A stretch of DNA of 64,000 nucleotides from Amoeboaphelidium protococcarum (GCA_023515745.1 JALECJ010000257.1:994687-1058686), one strand, 5' to 3'; positions 1-11,315 are shown, counted from the stretch's first letter. Numbers and translations: made by a program. The notes: generated from the letters alone by a model not told the origin.

Positions 1-386
1 CATCAGAACGGTCTTGTCGCTCACTTGGAGGATGTTGTGGTGCATAAGGAATATCGTAGTCTGAAGTTTGGTCTGTACATTATCGAGGCTTTGAAGTATG
101 TTGGAAAGTAGAACGGCTGTTACAAGATTATCCTGGACTGCAGTGAAAAGAATGTTCCTTTTGTAAGTATTTATCTAATTATATTTTTTAATAAAGTATT
201 AACCATCTTTGATGTATGAACATCATTGATATACGTGTAGTATGAAAAGTGCGGATTGTAAGATTTTTACCAACCTTCTATAAGACGATTTCATCGCCTA
301 TAATTATCCTAAATGTATGTAGCAAAGCGAAGGAAATTGAAATGGTTCTGTATTTGGAGGATCAGAGTAACAAGGCAAAGCTATGA
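1..386 (+). CDS. GNA1: Glucosamine-6-phosphate N-acetyltransferase, 3' part (5' end outside window)
   Basis: GNAT-fold enzyme that acetylates glucosamine-6-phosphate from acetyl-CoA on the way to UDP-GlcNAc. Three exons: 1-162, 241-257 and 323-386, ending in TGA. Visible family signatures are HLEDVVVHKEYR (acetyl-CoA binding strand), IEALKYVGKQNGCYKIILDC, then SEKNVPFYEKCGF spread over the two introns, and a short C-terminal tail ending DQSNKAKL. The TAG at 109-111 sits where relatives have Gln (VGKQNGCYK). Introns 163-240 and 258-322 are GTAAG...TGTAG; removing them is the only way to keep the YEKCGF motif in frame. The N-terminal part is missing because the window starts inside the gene. 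Identification is from family knowledge and is secure. Confidence 0.93.
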
Positions 387-660
387 TGCTAGACTGACTG
401 ACTGACTTGACTGACTAAATGTACTGAATGATGAAATTGAAGGATGAAACAGTTGAGAAGCAGATGCTCTTGTAATCGTTGACCAGCGGTCGCCTCTTCT
501 CTCTTTCGTTTCCGTTTTGCTTTTCTCTACTCGCTAAAACTTTCTTCCTCTTTAAATTCATCCAGTTGCGAACTTGTTTAGGCTTCAGTGGGATATATTT
601 GATTTTAGTTAGATTTCGTGTAGAATTCCAATTTTAAGTGTATATAATATTCTTGATTAA

Positions 661-2589
661 ATGGTGTTTCGCATATTGCTTCATCGTTTAAAAGTCGCAG
701 CGATTGCATTAGTTTGCTACTTGAGCACAGTTGAGGCTTTCTATGTGTCTCAGATTGCTCCGGTCAAGTACAAGAAGGGTGATGTGGTTGATCTGAAGTA
801 TAACAAAATTGAATCAGACACTAGTCAGCTGCCTTTTGCCTATGTTGATGTGCCGTTTCTATGTCATCCGCAAAAGTATGAATTTGACTCGTTGAATCTG
901 GGCGAGATATTCAGTGGAGATCGTATAATCAAGAGCGGTGTTCAGTTCAAGGTACTGGAAGATGTTAAATGTGGAGTTATATGTGAGCACGAATTCTCTT
1001 AAACAGATCTTAATCTTGCTAAATAGTACATCGCTGAGGATTACCGGGCTGAGTGGTTGTTGGATGGTCTTCCCGCTGCCGTTGAGGACCCTTTTAATCC
1101 TGGCAGGTATGAAGTTGGTTTCTACCTGGGACAGGTTGATTTGGAGAATAACAAGTTTTATCTTAACAATCACGTTGACATCACTGTTTTGTATCAATTT
1201 TCTGGTAGCGATCAGGAAGAGATATTGATAACTGGGTTCCGTCTGGTGCCAGTCAGCGCTGAGGTTGAGGCTAGCAAATGTTTGGGAGGTGTTGTGGATG
1301 AGCGCAGTGATCCGTTGGAATTGCGCAGTGCATCAGAAGTGACTAACAGTGCTGATGATCATGATAATGATGATGATGATGTTTAAGATGTGGCATATAC
1401 ATATTCTCTCACATGGAAAGAGGATGGAAATACTGACTGGGGTCGAAGATGGGATGTATACATTGATAGTTCTAATGCTCAAATTCATTGGTATTCGATT
1501 GTCAATTCACTTATGCTTCTTGTGGTCCTCACAGCGATCGTGGCGTTTATTATGCTTGCCACATTGAGAAAAGATATTGCCGCATATAATAAAGATGATG
1601 AGGAGTCTGTGGATGACATTATTGGTTGGAAGATGTTGCACGGCGATGTGTTTAGAACTCCGAGACGTGTTGGTCATCTGGCGGCTTTTGTCGGGTGTGG
1701 TGTTTAAATTCTTGTTAGTGCATCCCTCACACTTCTATTTGCTCTATTCGGTATATTTAATCCAAGTTTCCGTGGCGGATTCTTGACTTATGCGCTGGTA
1801 TTCTGGGCATTGGCTGGTGTTTTTGCCGGATATTATACTTCTCGCCTGAGAAAGTCATTTAAAGGTGGTAGAAGTGGTGTATTGATCAATGCATTCTGGA
1901 CCGCCACTATATTTCCGCTCATTCTCTTCATAGTGTTGTGTGTTCTTAATACATTCAACTGGGCTCTACATAGTAGTGGAGCGTTACCGTTTGGAACTTT
2001 TGTGGCTCTGATCTCCATCTGGCTCTTTGTCTCCTTGCCATTGGTACTGCTCGGAGCATTCTTTGCAGATAGAAAGACGGCGGCTATATCGCATCCTGTT
2101 CGCACCAATTAAATTCCTCGGTAGATACCAGAGTAAAGCATATACTTTAAACCAGTGCCGAGCATGATCATTGCTGGAATTGTCCCCTTCACTGTCATTT
2201 TCATGGAACTGTTCTTTATCATGAAGTCAATGTGGCAAGATTAGTACTATTATATGTATGGTTTCATGGCGCTTGTTTACATCTTGCTGGTAATCACTTG
2301 CATTGAGGTGACGATAGTGATGATATACTTTTAGCTATGCGGTGAAGATTATAGATGGTAGTGGAAATCCTTTTTCGTTTCCAGTAGTTCCACTTGGTAC
2401 ATACTCACGTTTGGTATTGTACAGTATCTGACTAAAGCTGAGCGAGTGACCAATTATATGGCGGGCATGATCTTCTTTTCATATCTACTCATTGGCTGTG
2501 TTGCATACTTTCTAACTACTGGAATGATTGGATTCTGGGCTACATACGCTTTTGTTCGCAAGATTTATGGATCGATCAAGATTGATTGA
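661..2589 (+). CDS. TM9SF: Transmembrane 9 superfamily protein (nonaspanin/EMP70)
   Basis: Intronless 642-residue nonaspanin, a Golgi/endosomal nine-pass membrane protein involved in sorting of membrane cargo. Residues 1-26 are a signal peptide, followed by the conserved lumenal start FYVSQIAPVKYKKGD. The lumenal domain contains an acidic Asp run near residue 230-240, and the membrane segments begin near residue 280. Family marks include the GWKMLHGDVFR loop, LCGEDYRWQWKSFF (Gln from TAG) and the C-terminus FVRKIYGSIKID, which carries the KxD-type Golgi-retention signal of the family. The reading frame crosses many in-frame TAA/TAG codons read as Gln and stops at the first TGA. Length matches the family. 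Standard-code reading would break it into about eight pieces. Confidence 0.96.
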
Positions 2590-2885
2590 TTGACTGGCTG
2601 ATATATCCATTAATTGACTGTGGCTTTTGAATGATTTATATCGTGGCATTGCGCCATTCAATATAATTATTAAGAATACTGTAGCTAGTTTTTCGTGATG
2701 TGTTTTATCAGTACTATACTGGCGTAGTAATGCCAACTTCTTTTCATAGAACCATTTCGCGTCTCACGACTTTGTGTTTTGAGGATTTCCGTTTCAGCTT
2801 TTGTTTCAGGACGGTAGTGTTCTTGTCGTAGAATAACTACTCTGAGAAGTGTCTGTAATTAAGTATAGTTTGAACGTGTTACAAC

Positions 2886-4919
2886 ATGACTAGAACAAGA
2901 TAGCCATAGATATAGCAGGGCTAAAATATAAAGTTGGAGTCGCCTAAAGCTGCAGATGAACTGGATAAGAATTATGATGTGTGGATGAAGATTGCTTCTG
3001 ATAACAAAATTAATGTCAAGAACAGTTGGTCTGTCCATTTGATAGACTATTTTCATAATTTGCACTTGTTCAAAGATACCACTGGAGGTAGTAGTAGTAG
3101 CAGTATAGGATCTCAGAATGGAATCAACTTCACTAAAGCTAGTTGTACCCTCGATGGCTGTGTAAAAGTGTACTCCAACAGAGTGGACGCCGTGTTCACA
3201 GAGACTGGCCGTCTGCTGAGTGGACTGAATGGTTCGCGAAGAATGAACGATGGCGAGGATGACGATGCCGCAGATAATGACGACCATGGTGTTGATATGG
3301 ATGGTGATCAAGATGTTGACGATGATGATGTGAGATTGAAAAGGAAGAAGCAGCAATTGGCTTTAAAGAAAAAGTAGAACCGTGGGCGCAATGATGGTAC
3401 TAATAACATTGAGAAGAATATTACATCTTTAAACTTGAAGCAGCTTGATTTAGATCACAAGTGTGATCCTTTGTTTAAAAAAATTTGTGCAGCTACTGAA
3501 GAAAGTGGATCCAATGCTTTCCTCTTAAATCATATTGAAGTACATGGTCTCTGCTAGTATGATTTTGATACCACTGTTCCGTTCTCTGTCTATAACACTT
3601 ATGAGGACTTGAAAGTATTGTAGACGCACATTGATCTCAGCAGTCTTAAAGAGGAAGTTGAAGAAATTATTGCTTAGATTCCTCAGACAACCTTGTGTCC
3701 TCCGTTGAGTCATTTTGCATTTAGTCAGAAGATGTCGCTTGACTAATTACTGGAGTAGTACGAACTGCACGGAGTTAATACCCAGGAATTTGATATTGGT
3801 TCTGATAGAACAGTTGCAGCTAATCCGGTCGTTCAAGTTTCATAAATAGATCAGTTGTTGGAAGACGCTGAATTGGAGAATCCTTCTGTGGCTATTAATG
3901 ACTTTAATGATGATAATATGGATTATGCTTTGCCTGAGTCATATCCGATGGATGAAGATGAAATGCCATTGACTGCTAGATTTGAAATTCCGGATGAAGT
4001 CAAGGTCCAGCTGCTCAAAACGCAAACTTCCGCATTCTCGTACTTTGATGAACAAAAAGCTAATGAGACATTATGTGATTAGCCTCGCTGGAGAAAATTG
4101 CGTCAGACTCTTGTTAATGGCAATGCTCCAGAGTCTGAATTATCTTCACGTAAATCTACTAAAAAGTCGGCCTCCACTACTGCTGGTAAAAGGTCTTAAT
4201 TTACTCTATCTTTTGTGGATCTACGAAGCAAAAGGCAAGTGTCTAAACTTAAGGTGAAGTCTATTAGTAAGGCGTCCAAGGAGAGTACATTGATTCCTAT
4301 GAGTACAATTGAATAGTATCGCGTTGAAGACAATTTGCGGTCATCAAAAGGTAAGATTACAAGAGATTAGGCCTTTAAACTATTTCTTAGAGATGATATC
4401 GACGTGCGTTCGTGGAAAATTTATAATCGAGATATTGTCAGCGATGCTCAGAGTGATCACGATTATAACGGCCTTCCCGCCGATATTGATGATGATGAAC
4501 AGGATTACGTATCACCTCAAAGCGCCAATCTCCCAATGCTTACTCCTGATGCTCTAAGCGGTTAACTTGGAGATTCCTTTGGACCTTTGCCAATTGATGA
4601 ATTTCAGCAATAGTAAAATTACCTGAATAAGATGCCTAAATTGTAAGAGCAGCCTGCATTGAATTTCTCCACCAAGGCGAAGAAGGTTGACGTTAAAGAT
4701 TTGAAGCAACGTTTGTGGCAAGTTTTGAGAGCATGTAGTGGAGGTACTGATCTGCAGTAAGCTATTAGAAAAGTGTCAAGTTCGTATCCTCCTAAAATCG
4801 CTGCTGTTATAACGGTGCCGTTCTATTTCATCTGTATGCTTCACTTAGCTAATGAGCATTGTCTTAGACTTAAAGGAACACAAAAATAGGACAATGTTAT
4901 CATTACAAAGGATTTGTGA
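2886..4919 (+). CDS. BRN1: Condensin complex subunit 2 (CAP-H / Barren kleisin)
   Basis: 677-residue kleisin that bridges SMC2/SMC4 in condensin for mitotic chromosome compaction. The N-terminus has the Barren signature: NYDVWMKIASDNKINVKNSW, LIDYFHNLHLF and ASCTLDGCVKVYSNRVDAV, ending TGRLLSGL. The C-terminal winged-helix region ends with FYFICMLHLANEHCLRLKGT, the typical end of CAP-H. The start at 2886 is the in-frame ATG just upstream of the conserved block; the block itself has no nearer ATG. A simple Ser repeat (about residues 75-80) and acidic stretches are typical linker sequence. No intron is needed. It lies 296 bp downstream of the TM9SF gene on the same strand. Identification is strong at both ends. 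Confidence 0.95.
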
Positions 4920-4977
4920 TTTAAAAGCGGCGTCGAAATGTAAAGAAGAAGTGGATGATGATAAGAAGAAAATAACA

Positions 4978-6093
4978 TCAATTCTATTCTTTTGCCAGGC
5001 CTAATGCTTTCGTAGCCTATTCAATCTGCTTCTAGTTCTTTTTCTTGAGAAATGACACCATATCATCCCAAGTGGTCTTTACATCTCGCTTGAACCTTGC
5101 GGCTATATGCACAATTTTTATGCGATCGTCATTACTATCAGCCGCAACAGATTTGAATTTTGCCGTGATATAATTAAGGCACTCCATTGCATCAGAGCTA
5201 CCTTCATAATCTTCAAACGCGGGACAGGCATTGATCGGTGTAGTTTTAATCAGCTTCTCAAATAGATCCTTCTTATTAAACACCAAAAATACTGGAGTGC
5301 TGGCAAAGACAGAGTTATTCACAGTCTATTTGAAGAGATTGAGGCACTCCTCCATTCTATTAGTGTTTCGATCTTCAAATAAGACAGAGTTGTAACCAGC
5401 TAGATTCACAACAAAGATTATAGCACTCACATCATCAAAGCAGTGGATCCATTTGCGGCGTTCATTTCTCTGCCCGCCTACATCAACAATTACAAACTGA
5501 AGTGGAGGATTCGCGATCTCAGTTGTTACAATACCCGTGGTCATTATGCGCGCCATCACCAAATCCTCCTCTGACGGTGTAAAATCGTCTTGAACAAATC
5601 TCTCAATATTCTCAAAGTAATACTCGGCCGAGTCAAGGATCCAAAATTCATTTCTCCGTGCAAACGTTTGCTAAATCACTGATGATTACCACAGAGTTTT
5701 AATAGAATCCGCAATTTATACAGTAATCTCCTCATCAGCGGCATCGCTACCAATCTTCAACAAAGCTTCGGCTTTTGCAATAAGCTCACCATTCTCCAGC
5801 TAGTAATTGAACGCCTGGGCTTGATTGATCAATACAATCATACTTTCCAGAGCATTACGCTTCAAGCCATAAGCATATTCTCGAACCTCTTTCGCTGAAG
5901 GATTGATTTTATAGATGAGCTTCAACTATCTCAGGACTGTGGATTTTCCACTTTCACCAGACCCCAGGAGCAGTACTTTAAATTTCAATTTATCCTATAA
6001 AGCGGCCTGTTTCAACTGTTCTTAAATCTACAGATCAACTTCATCTTTAACGCCCTTGCCATTGCCTCCGAAGCAGCAAGTAAAGAGAGACAT
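4978..6093 (-). CDS. Heterotrimeric G-protein alpha subunit, divergent
   Basis: 371-residue G-alpha, the GTP-binding switch of GPCR signalling. Motifs in order: N-terminal Cys pair at residues 6-7 (likely palmitoylation, no MG myristoylation start), P-loop GSGESGKST (44-52), a helical domain, switch I with the ADP-ribosylatable-type Arg in ARIMTTGIVTTE, switch II DVGGQRNERRKW (from 204), and NKKD (273-276). The usual TCAT box is replaced by IAARF near residue 330. The C-terminal tail ends AKEQN after a Lys/Gln-rich stretch instead of the receptor-contacting CGLF/EYNLV type. It is transcribed divergently from UBC12. Family assignment is certain; receptor coupling is doubtful because of the altered tail. 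G-alpha presence argues against a ciliate. Confidence 0.95.
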
Positions 6094-6551
6094 CAATACA
6101 ATAAGTTGTGTTTCGAATAGAATACTATTTAGGTACCACTTGGAGTTTACTATCGGTGATAATAATGATAGTATGAAGCTTCGATTCGTTATCAAAGAGA
6201 AAATTCCTTGTTGTCAAGTTTACTTTGAATCAGCTACTACATCCGCCCACTAATGATTACAAAGTTTAAAAATAGCCTAGTTTGATGACGGGAAGTACAA
6301 TTAATAAGGAACGTATAAATACTCGCGTAGCAGATCGTGCACCTAAGCTTGTATTCGAGTGAAAAGCCACCTTAATCCATACGAAATTTAATTCGATTTG
6401 CGTCACAGCCACGAGGAGCTGAGCTTTTATAATGGCAGCTCTCGCTCAGTCTTCTTCGTTCATTCAGTTAGGCTTTCCTTCTCAAGAAATTTTACTGAGC
6501 ATTGAATCCGAGGTGTTTACCATATCTTTGAACTAAAACTACTCATTAAAT
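6094..6551. promoter_or_regulatory. Divergent intergenic region, G-alpha / UBC12
   Basis: 458 bp between two divergent start codons, so it should hold both promoters. I see no convincing TATA box, repeat or RNA gene. Short ORFs here are not supported by homology. Confidence 0.4.
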
Positions 6552-7124
6552 ATGATAAAACTGTTTGCACTGAAGCAATAAAAGAGCTAATAATCTCAAA
6601 GTAGTACTGATAGCACGTCTTAATAGTCTCTGGATTCGCAAGGGAAAAAGGCTGCCGCGTGTTAGATTAGATTACAAACTGACATGTCATAACTGGACCT
6701 GCCTCTATCATGTAAATTGGAAATACCTGATCATAATGATTTGCTGAATTTCTTCCTTTATATCACCCCCGATGAAGGTGTATACAAAGGTGGTCGATTT
6801 AAACTCTCATTTAAATTCAAGACATCGTATCCTCATGATCCGCCAAAAGTCACATGTACTCAGAAAATTTATCATCCCAACATTGATTTGGAGGGAAATG
6901 TGTGTTTGAATATACTGAGAGAAGACTGGACGCCTGTTCTCAATCTGCAAGCTATCATTATGGGTCTCAACTTTTTATTTCTTGAACCCAATGCCGACGA
7001 CCCTCTTAATAAGGATGCTGCTCAGGTGATGCGGAAAGACCCCGTGAAGTTTGAGCGAAACGTACGGTACTCAATGGCAGGATCTACCGTTGATGGCGTT
7101 TAATTTGACCGCATTCTGGTATGA
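6552..7124 (+). CDS. UBC12: NEDD8-conjugating enzyme E2
   Basis: 190-residue E2 that transfers NEDD8/Rub1 to cullins. The N-terminus [11 protein letters not shown] is the conserved E1-docking peptide of UBC12, with one of its Gln residues encoded by TAA. The UBC core has [30 protein letters not shown] with catalytic Cys at residue 118, and [18 protein letters not shown]. The C-terminus GVQFDRILV is followed by TGA; the Gln there is TAA, so the standard code would cut the protein short. Full family length and no introns. One of the cleanest genes in the window for showing that UAA means Gln. Confidence 0.97.
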
Positions 7125-7426
7125 GATATCGTATGCTCATTATGTTGGTTGCATTTGACATTAAAATTGAATACAATTTAGTTGAAGTACATAAAAACTT
7201 TAAATTTGCTCAATCAACCATAGTGAATTTTATCACATTATTCATGACACTCTCAGAGGGCAGCGCGTTTGATTTGAATTGATTATGCAAGTCTATCTTC
7301 AAAGTTTCGAATTTTACAAATTGAAATGACTCCATTTATAATGACAAAGGATCCCGTGATTTAAAAAGTTCTAATCATTACGCCTTTTGGTAGAACAAAA
7401 GTCTTGACTATTCGCAAAATGTTACC

Positions 7427-7434
7427 ATAGACAG
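7427..7434. repeat. hAT target-site duplication, left copy
   Basis: ATAGACAG, identical to 9637-9644 on the other side of the element; eight bases is diagnostic for hAT insertion. Confidence 0.93.
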
Positions 7435-7589
7435 CAGTGCTGGGCACCCATATGGATGGATGGGACAGATCTTCAATACGAAATAAAACATGGATGGCCC
7501 ATCCATATGGACCATGTCTCGCATTAATCAACTTTATTCATTCTTTCACCGTCATTTTTAACCTTATTTTCACTATATTTCAACCTTCC

Positions 7590-9350
7590 TCAGTAGACAT
7601 CAGACAGATCTTCTTCCGGTTGCACTTCGTACTCTGTCCACTCATCTTCGACCAACACCTCCACATCAGAAGTCGACTTCGGACTCAAATCTTCATCTTC
7701 CGCCATTGTAGACACCGGAGCCTTCATAACTTTTAGTATTTGATCTGCTCTCCACATACGCTAGTTCCCTTTCAAAAAAATTAACTTTTGCAACGTGTCA
7801 TCTGTCATCGAAGATCTTTGTTCGGTCAGAAGCAATTTGCAATGGCTAAACAAACGTTCCACTATACACGTTGTCGCCGGAATAGACTTACATTCTTTCA
7901 GAATGTCAAACTCCACCTATTCAACAGGTTCTCTAACAGATGCCTGAAACAATTGGGACGCTTCAGAAGGAGGGCTCATCAAATCAATAGCGACATTGGA
8001 ATAGTCAGCAAAAAGAAACACTTCGTCGGCAACTTGGGACTCGGCATCAGGCTTTACAAATCCAGCCGGCAACAAAGAAGACAGAGCTTGGTAGTCGCAA
8101 ACAGTCGCTCCAGACTTAATGCATTGAGCAATAGAGCTCTCAAACCACCTGTTCTTTACAATCGGAGAATCAGATGCCAAATGAGAACTTAAGATAGGAT
8201 TGATCTTCATCAACTCGGCAAACTTGGCACGAACGTCTTGCAAAGTGAATCCATCCCGTTAAATTTACACCAACAGAATTTGACAAGGTTCCAACCAGCC
8301 TTTGAGTGCTTTGACTTAATCAACAACATCATCAGAAGGCATGTATTGAGCAATTGAACGATAACAAGCCTTATTTAAATCGATTTAGTCAATAGTGTCC
8401 AAAAATGACTGCAGCATATTGAACACACTCAGCCAACGAGTAGCGTTTGCGAGTTTAGGAGTTGGAATGCCATCAGCTGTCAATACAGAGGCCATATTAC
8501 AAGTACGCAACTTTGTGTGGAAAGTTTGAATTTTAACAACCAAACCAGGAAAGTGATTCTTGATAAACTACCTCAATGCGAGATTCAAACGATGAGCAGC
8601 GCATCCAATAAAGTTGACGTGACTTATATCCGCAATGGCAGGATTCAGATTAGTATTATCTGCAACCATATACGACACGTTGAGCATACTTTTATTGTAG
8701 GAACTCAAAACCAGACTTAACAACTCCACATGGTTATTAGCATTTTGATTACCAGCGACAGGCAGTTTCCCAAAAGCCAGTAAGACAGGTCTACTCTCAG
8801 GCATCGACTACCATGCGGCAAAAATAGCAACAAAGTGGCGGGTTCCTTTTGACCATCCATCAAATAGCAGGCCAAACTTCTCTGGCAAAATGGAAGCCAC
8901 ATAATCTTTCACACCTAAATAGAGAGTGCTCATGAAACGTCCAAATCCTCTTCTAGAAACAGGTTTTAATGACTCGTTGCAGTACTTACGAGTGCCCGGG
9001 GACTCCACAAAAGAGAAAGACAAGTTGTCAGTAATCACCCAATCTGCCCATTTATACAAATACTCAAACTTGCGCCAATACTTGCTCTACTCAGATTATG
9101 GAAACTGAATTAGTGATTGCCCTTTCATGCGCTTCTCCTTCTCTTTTTACTCTCTCAAACACTTATCATAATGAGATGCCACATTCTAGAATCCATTCTG
9201 CTTGTTTTTAGTGACAGGTTCCTAGCACAATTTGCACTAATAGACCAGTTCACTCACCTGGATAAAGTGATCATCAACAATTGCCTTGTAAGTCTTCTTC
9301 TCCACAGGAGCCTCCTCAAAAGCCTGACTTGAAGTTCTTTTCTTAGTCAT
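7590..9350 (-). CDS. hAT transposase
   Basis: 586-residue transposase, uninterrupted when TAA/TAG are Gln. Residues about 40-70 form a BED-type zinc finger (CKLCQEP, then SHYDKC). The RNase H-like core includes LLFDGWSKGTRHFVAIFAAW with the first catalytic Asp and MVADNTNLNPAIAD with the second candidate Asp. HRLNLALRQF and NATRWLSVFNML are further hAT landmarks. The C-terminal dimerisation region is around TTCIVERLFSHCKLLL, followed by an acidic tail ending SDVY before TGA. The element uses the host's altered code, so it has been resident in, or transferred among, genomes with this code. The start is the ATG at 9350, preceded by a GA-rich tandem repeat. Confidence 0.92.
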
Positions 9351-9359
9351 CTCACTTGA

Positions 9360-9474
9360 ATATGAAGTATGAGATAGTAAGCGAGGTTGGACTAAAACAG
9401 AGAGAGAGAGAGACTTAAATATGAAGTATAAGATAGCAAGAGAGGTTGGACTAAAACAGAGAGAGAGAGAAGAG
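9360..9474. repeat. 59-bp tandem duplication upstream of the transposase
   Basis: Two near-identical units start at 9360 and 9419 (ATATGAAGTAT...GGTTGGACTAAAACAG followed by a GA run). They lie inside the hAT element, just upstream of the transposase start, and may carry promoter elements or transposase-binding sites. Confidence 0.75.
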
Positions 9475-9636
9475 TTGTTTCACCGATGATGCGGCCGCGT
9501 TTCGACAAATCCATGTGAAAATCCATACGGCCCATTTTTGAAAATATATATATAGATATATTATGGATGGTTTTAACTCATAAACTTCAAAATATGGTCC
9601 ATAATATGGAATGGCCCATAATTGTGCCCAGCACTG

Positions 9637-9644
9637 ATAGACAG
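9637..9644. repeat. hAT target-site duplication, right copy
   Basis: ATAGACAG, immediately after the right terminal inverted repeat; matches 7427-7434. Confidence 0.93.
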
Positions 9645-10425
9645 TGTGAGATTGAGCCGATGTCACTTTACCAGCGGATAACAGTGTCTAAAAGTGGCCA
9701 TGGTATGATACTGATGGATTGAGGAGTTTTAAAGTGGATAGGTTGTGTGGCACATGACTGATGTATCCAGCAATAATACCTGCGCAGATACTACCAGCAA
9801 AACTATTAATCGTTTCAGCTTGGTCTGATTTTGACAGTTTCATCTGCATCGCGTTCAATGGTTAGGTGACTTTCAATAGATGAGATGATGAAGTCATAAC
9901 ATCACTAGCCTGATTCAATCCAATAGCGAAAATGACCTCCCTTATGGATCTAGGTACAAAACCACGAGTCGCTCTTTTCAGCAGGTGTTCTTTGTTCATA
10001 TGACCAGCATTGGACGCTTCCAGCAACGAACTCAGAGGAGTCATTGTGAGGCCTGGGATAATAGCTGCTGTTGTTTCAACAAATTTCTACTGCCATGGAT
10101 TGACAATGGTGCCATTCTAGTATAACATTGCTTTCTATTTCTCCACGTATACTCGCATACTCTTTATGCCATTAATATACAGAATACGCGTCGGCAGCTG
10201 ATACTGCATGTTTGGAAAGTATCTTATCTTGGACGGCGGTGGTGTTGACGGCGATGACATTGCAGAAGATGATTAAGTCATAAGCTTAGTGAGCCGCTGG
10301 TTGAGCAGCGAGTTCATGCCACTGCGATAGAATGCATCAATAGACGCGCCAATTGTAGTTGAAAACACAGGTATAGAAGCAGTAGCAGACGTGGATGGTG
10401 TTTACTTTGCAGCAAGGGATGACAT

Positions 10426-10784
10426 TGAGACTAGTAAAATATAAAGTCGATTATCAATTATTATGTGAAAGCATTTGATAAGAAAGATAATATAGTAATA
10501 TAGTAATTATTTTGACTTTTAATCATGTCTATTTTAAGCCCATTTATCAGCCAGATCATTGCTGGTAATGCTCAATCAGACGACTTGTTTGATCCATGTG
10601 AGGGGAATTGACCATCGGCTTCGGCGATCAACGCGTTCGGGAAAAGTCATTCTTGTGCCGCCATCGTCATTGGAAATTGCTTTTTCATTTCCTTTGCACC
10701 TTTATCTACGCATTCAATCTTTTATTCTCGTATTTTGAAGATTATTATTAAAAGGGCTAAACAGTTGCCGTTGTTATCATCAAG
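10426..10784. promoter_or_regulatory. Divergent intergenic region
   Basis: 359 bp between the carrier-like gene and the small gene at 10785. A 28-codon ORF at 10525 (ATG to TGA, ending DPCEGN) has no recognisable match and is probably chance or an upstream ORF. Confidence 0.35.
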
Positions 10785-11102
10785 ATGTCTAAAATGATAT
10801 TTAATCGTGTGTTTGGCTGGCTTGCTAACGAGTTTGTTACGAAGCGATTGGCTAATAGTGAGACTTTCTAGAGTGCTGCACATAAACTGCATCGGAATGT
10901 ATCCAGTAATCCTCTATTTAAATAGCTCGCTGAAAGCTAGAAGCCTAAATATACCCGCCCCATCGATCCATATAGAATTAGCTCGTATCACTAGCCAAAG
11001 CCGTAATCAAAAGCTTCGTAATCTGCATTTGCCTCCCTCAATTTCAAGACTGCTCTATCCTCAGAGTTATCTAAAATGAACGCCAAGTCTGCAAAGAAAT
11101 GA
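10785..11102 (+). CDS. Small basic hypothetical protein
   Basis: 105-residue ORF from ATG to TGA with several Gln encoded by TAG/TAA. The N-terminal third (MSKMIFNRVFGWLANEFVTK, then RLANSETFQSAAHKLH) looks like an amphipathic helix followed by a basic, proline- and serine-rich tail ending KMNAKSAKK. The pattern resembles small mitochondrial proteins of fungi and plants with a WLANE...LANSxxFQ motif, but I cannot name a family. It lies between the carrier-like gene and the Helitron remnant. Coding status rests on composition and the helix pattern only. Confidence 0.45.
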
Positions 11103-11233
11103 TTAATATAATTTACAACGTAATTGGCTTTATTTTCTTGCCTTTAATGCCGTGTTAAATGGATTTACTTTTTTTATTGATCATCCATCATCAAATCTTC
11201 TTTTCCGTTTTCGTTGAAAGTTTGACTAGTCAC

Positions 11234-11250
11234 GCGCGCGTTCCGCGCGC
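11234..11250 (-). repeat. GC-rich terminal hairpin of the Helitron-like element
   Basis: GCGCGCG / loop / CGCGCGC, perfectly paired, in otherwise AT-rich DNA. Its position just inside CTAG matches Helitron termination hairpins. Confidence 0.75.
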
Positions 11251-11315
11251 TTTGAATTATAATGGCAAAATATGATTTGAGAATGGTTGTTTTATAAGTA
11301 TAGGAGTTTATTTCA

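Larger units (their letters stand above)
7435..9636 (-). mobile_element. Complete hAT-superfamily DNA transposon
   Basis: 2202-bp element. Left end at 7435 begins CAGTGCTGGGCAC and the right end at 9636 is its exact inverse, GTGCCCAGCACTG. It is flanked by an 8-bp direct duplication ATAGACAG at 7427-7434 and 9637-9644, the hAT target-site size. Subterminal palindromic motifs of the ATGGCCCAT / ATGGTCCAT type lie near both ends (about 7490-7520 and 9590-9620), probable transposase-binding sites. It encodes one transposase on the minus strand with a full reading frame. Intact TIRs, target duplication and ORF suggest a young, possibly active copy. Confidence 0.95.
7253..10425 (-). pseudogene. 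Mitochondrial-carrier-like gene interrupted by a hAT transposon
   Basis: The 5' part (10425 to 9637, 263 codons) and 3' part (7426 to 7253, ending in TGA) are separated by the hAT element at 7435-9636. If the element and one copy of the 8-bp target duplication are ignored, the two parts are in the same frame and give about 320 residues, the size of a mitochondrial carrier. Residues 70-260 contain carrier-like features: FVPRSIREVIFAIGLNQASD and SICAGIIAGYISHVPHNLST, with repeated amphipathic helices. The canonical PxD/ExxK motifs are degenerate, so this is a divergent member or a related membrane protein. As sequenced the gene would be truncated within the transposon. Because no other stop or shift is present, the break looks recent, or heterozygous/strain-specific. 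Confidence 0.65.

Noticed and set aside
391..420. GACT tandem run downstream of GNA1 as a telomere- or CRISPR-like repeat
   Set aside because: Only a few imperfect tetramer units; simple sequence in a short intergenic gap.
661..2589. Reading the window with the standard code, which makes most genes look like chains of broken ORFs or pseudogenes
   Set aside because: Frames stay constant across dozens of TAA/TAG, conserved motifs continue, and true ends are always TGA.
3600..3720. Possible TGA-free minus ORF and frame noise inside CAP-H suggesting a pseudogene
   Set aside because: The plus frame is continuous from 2886 to 4919 with both conserved ends.
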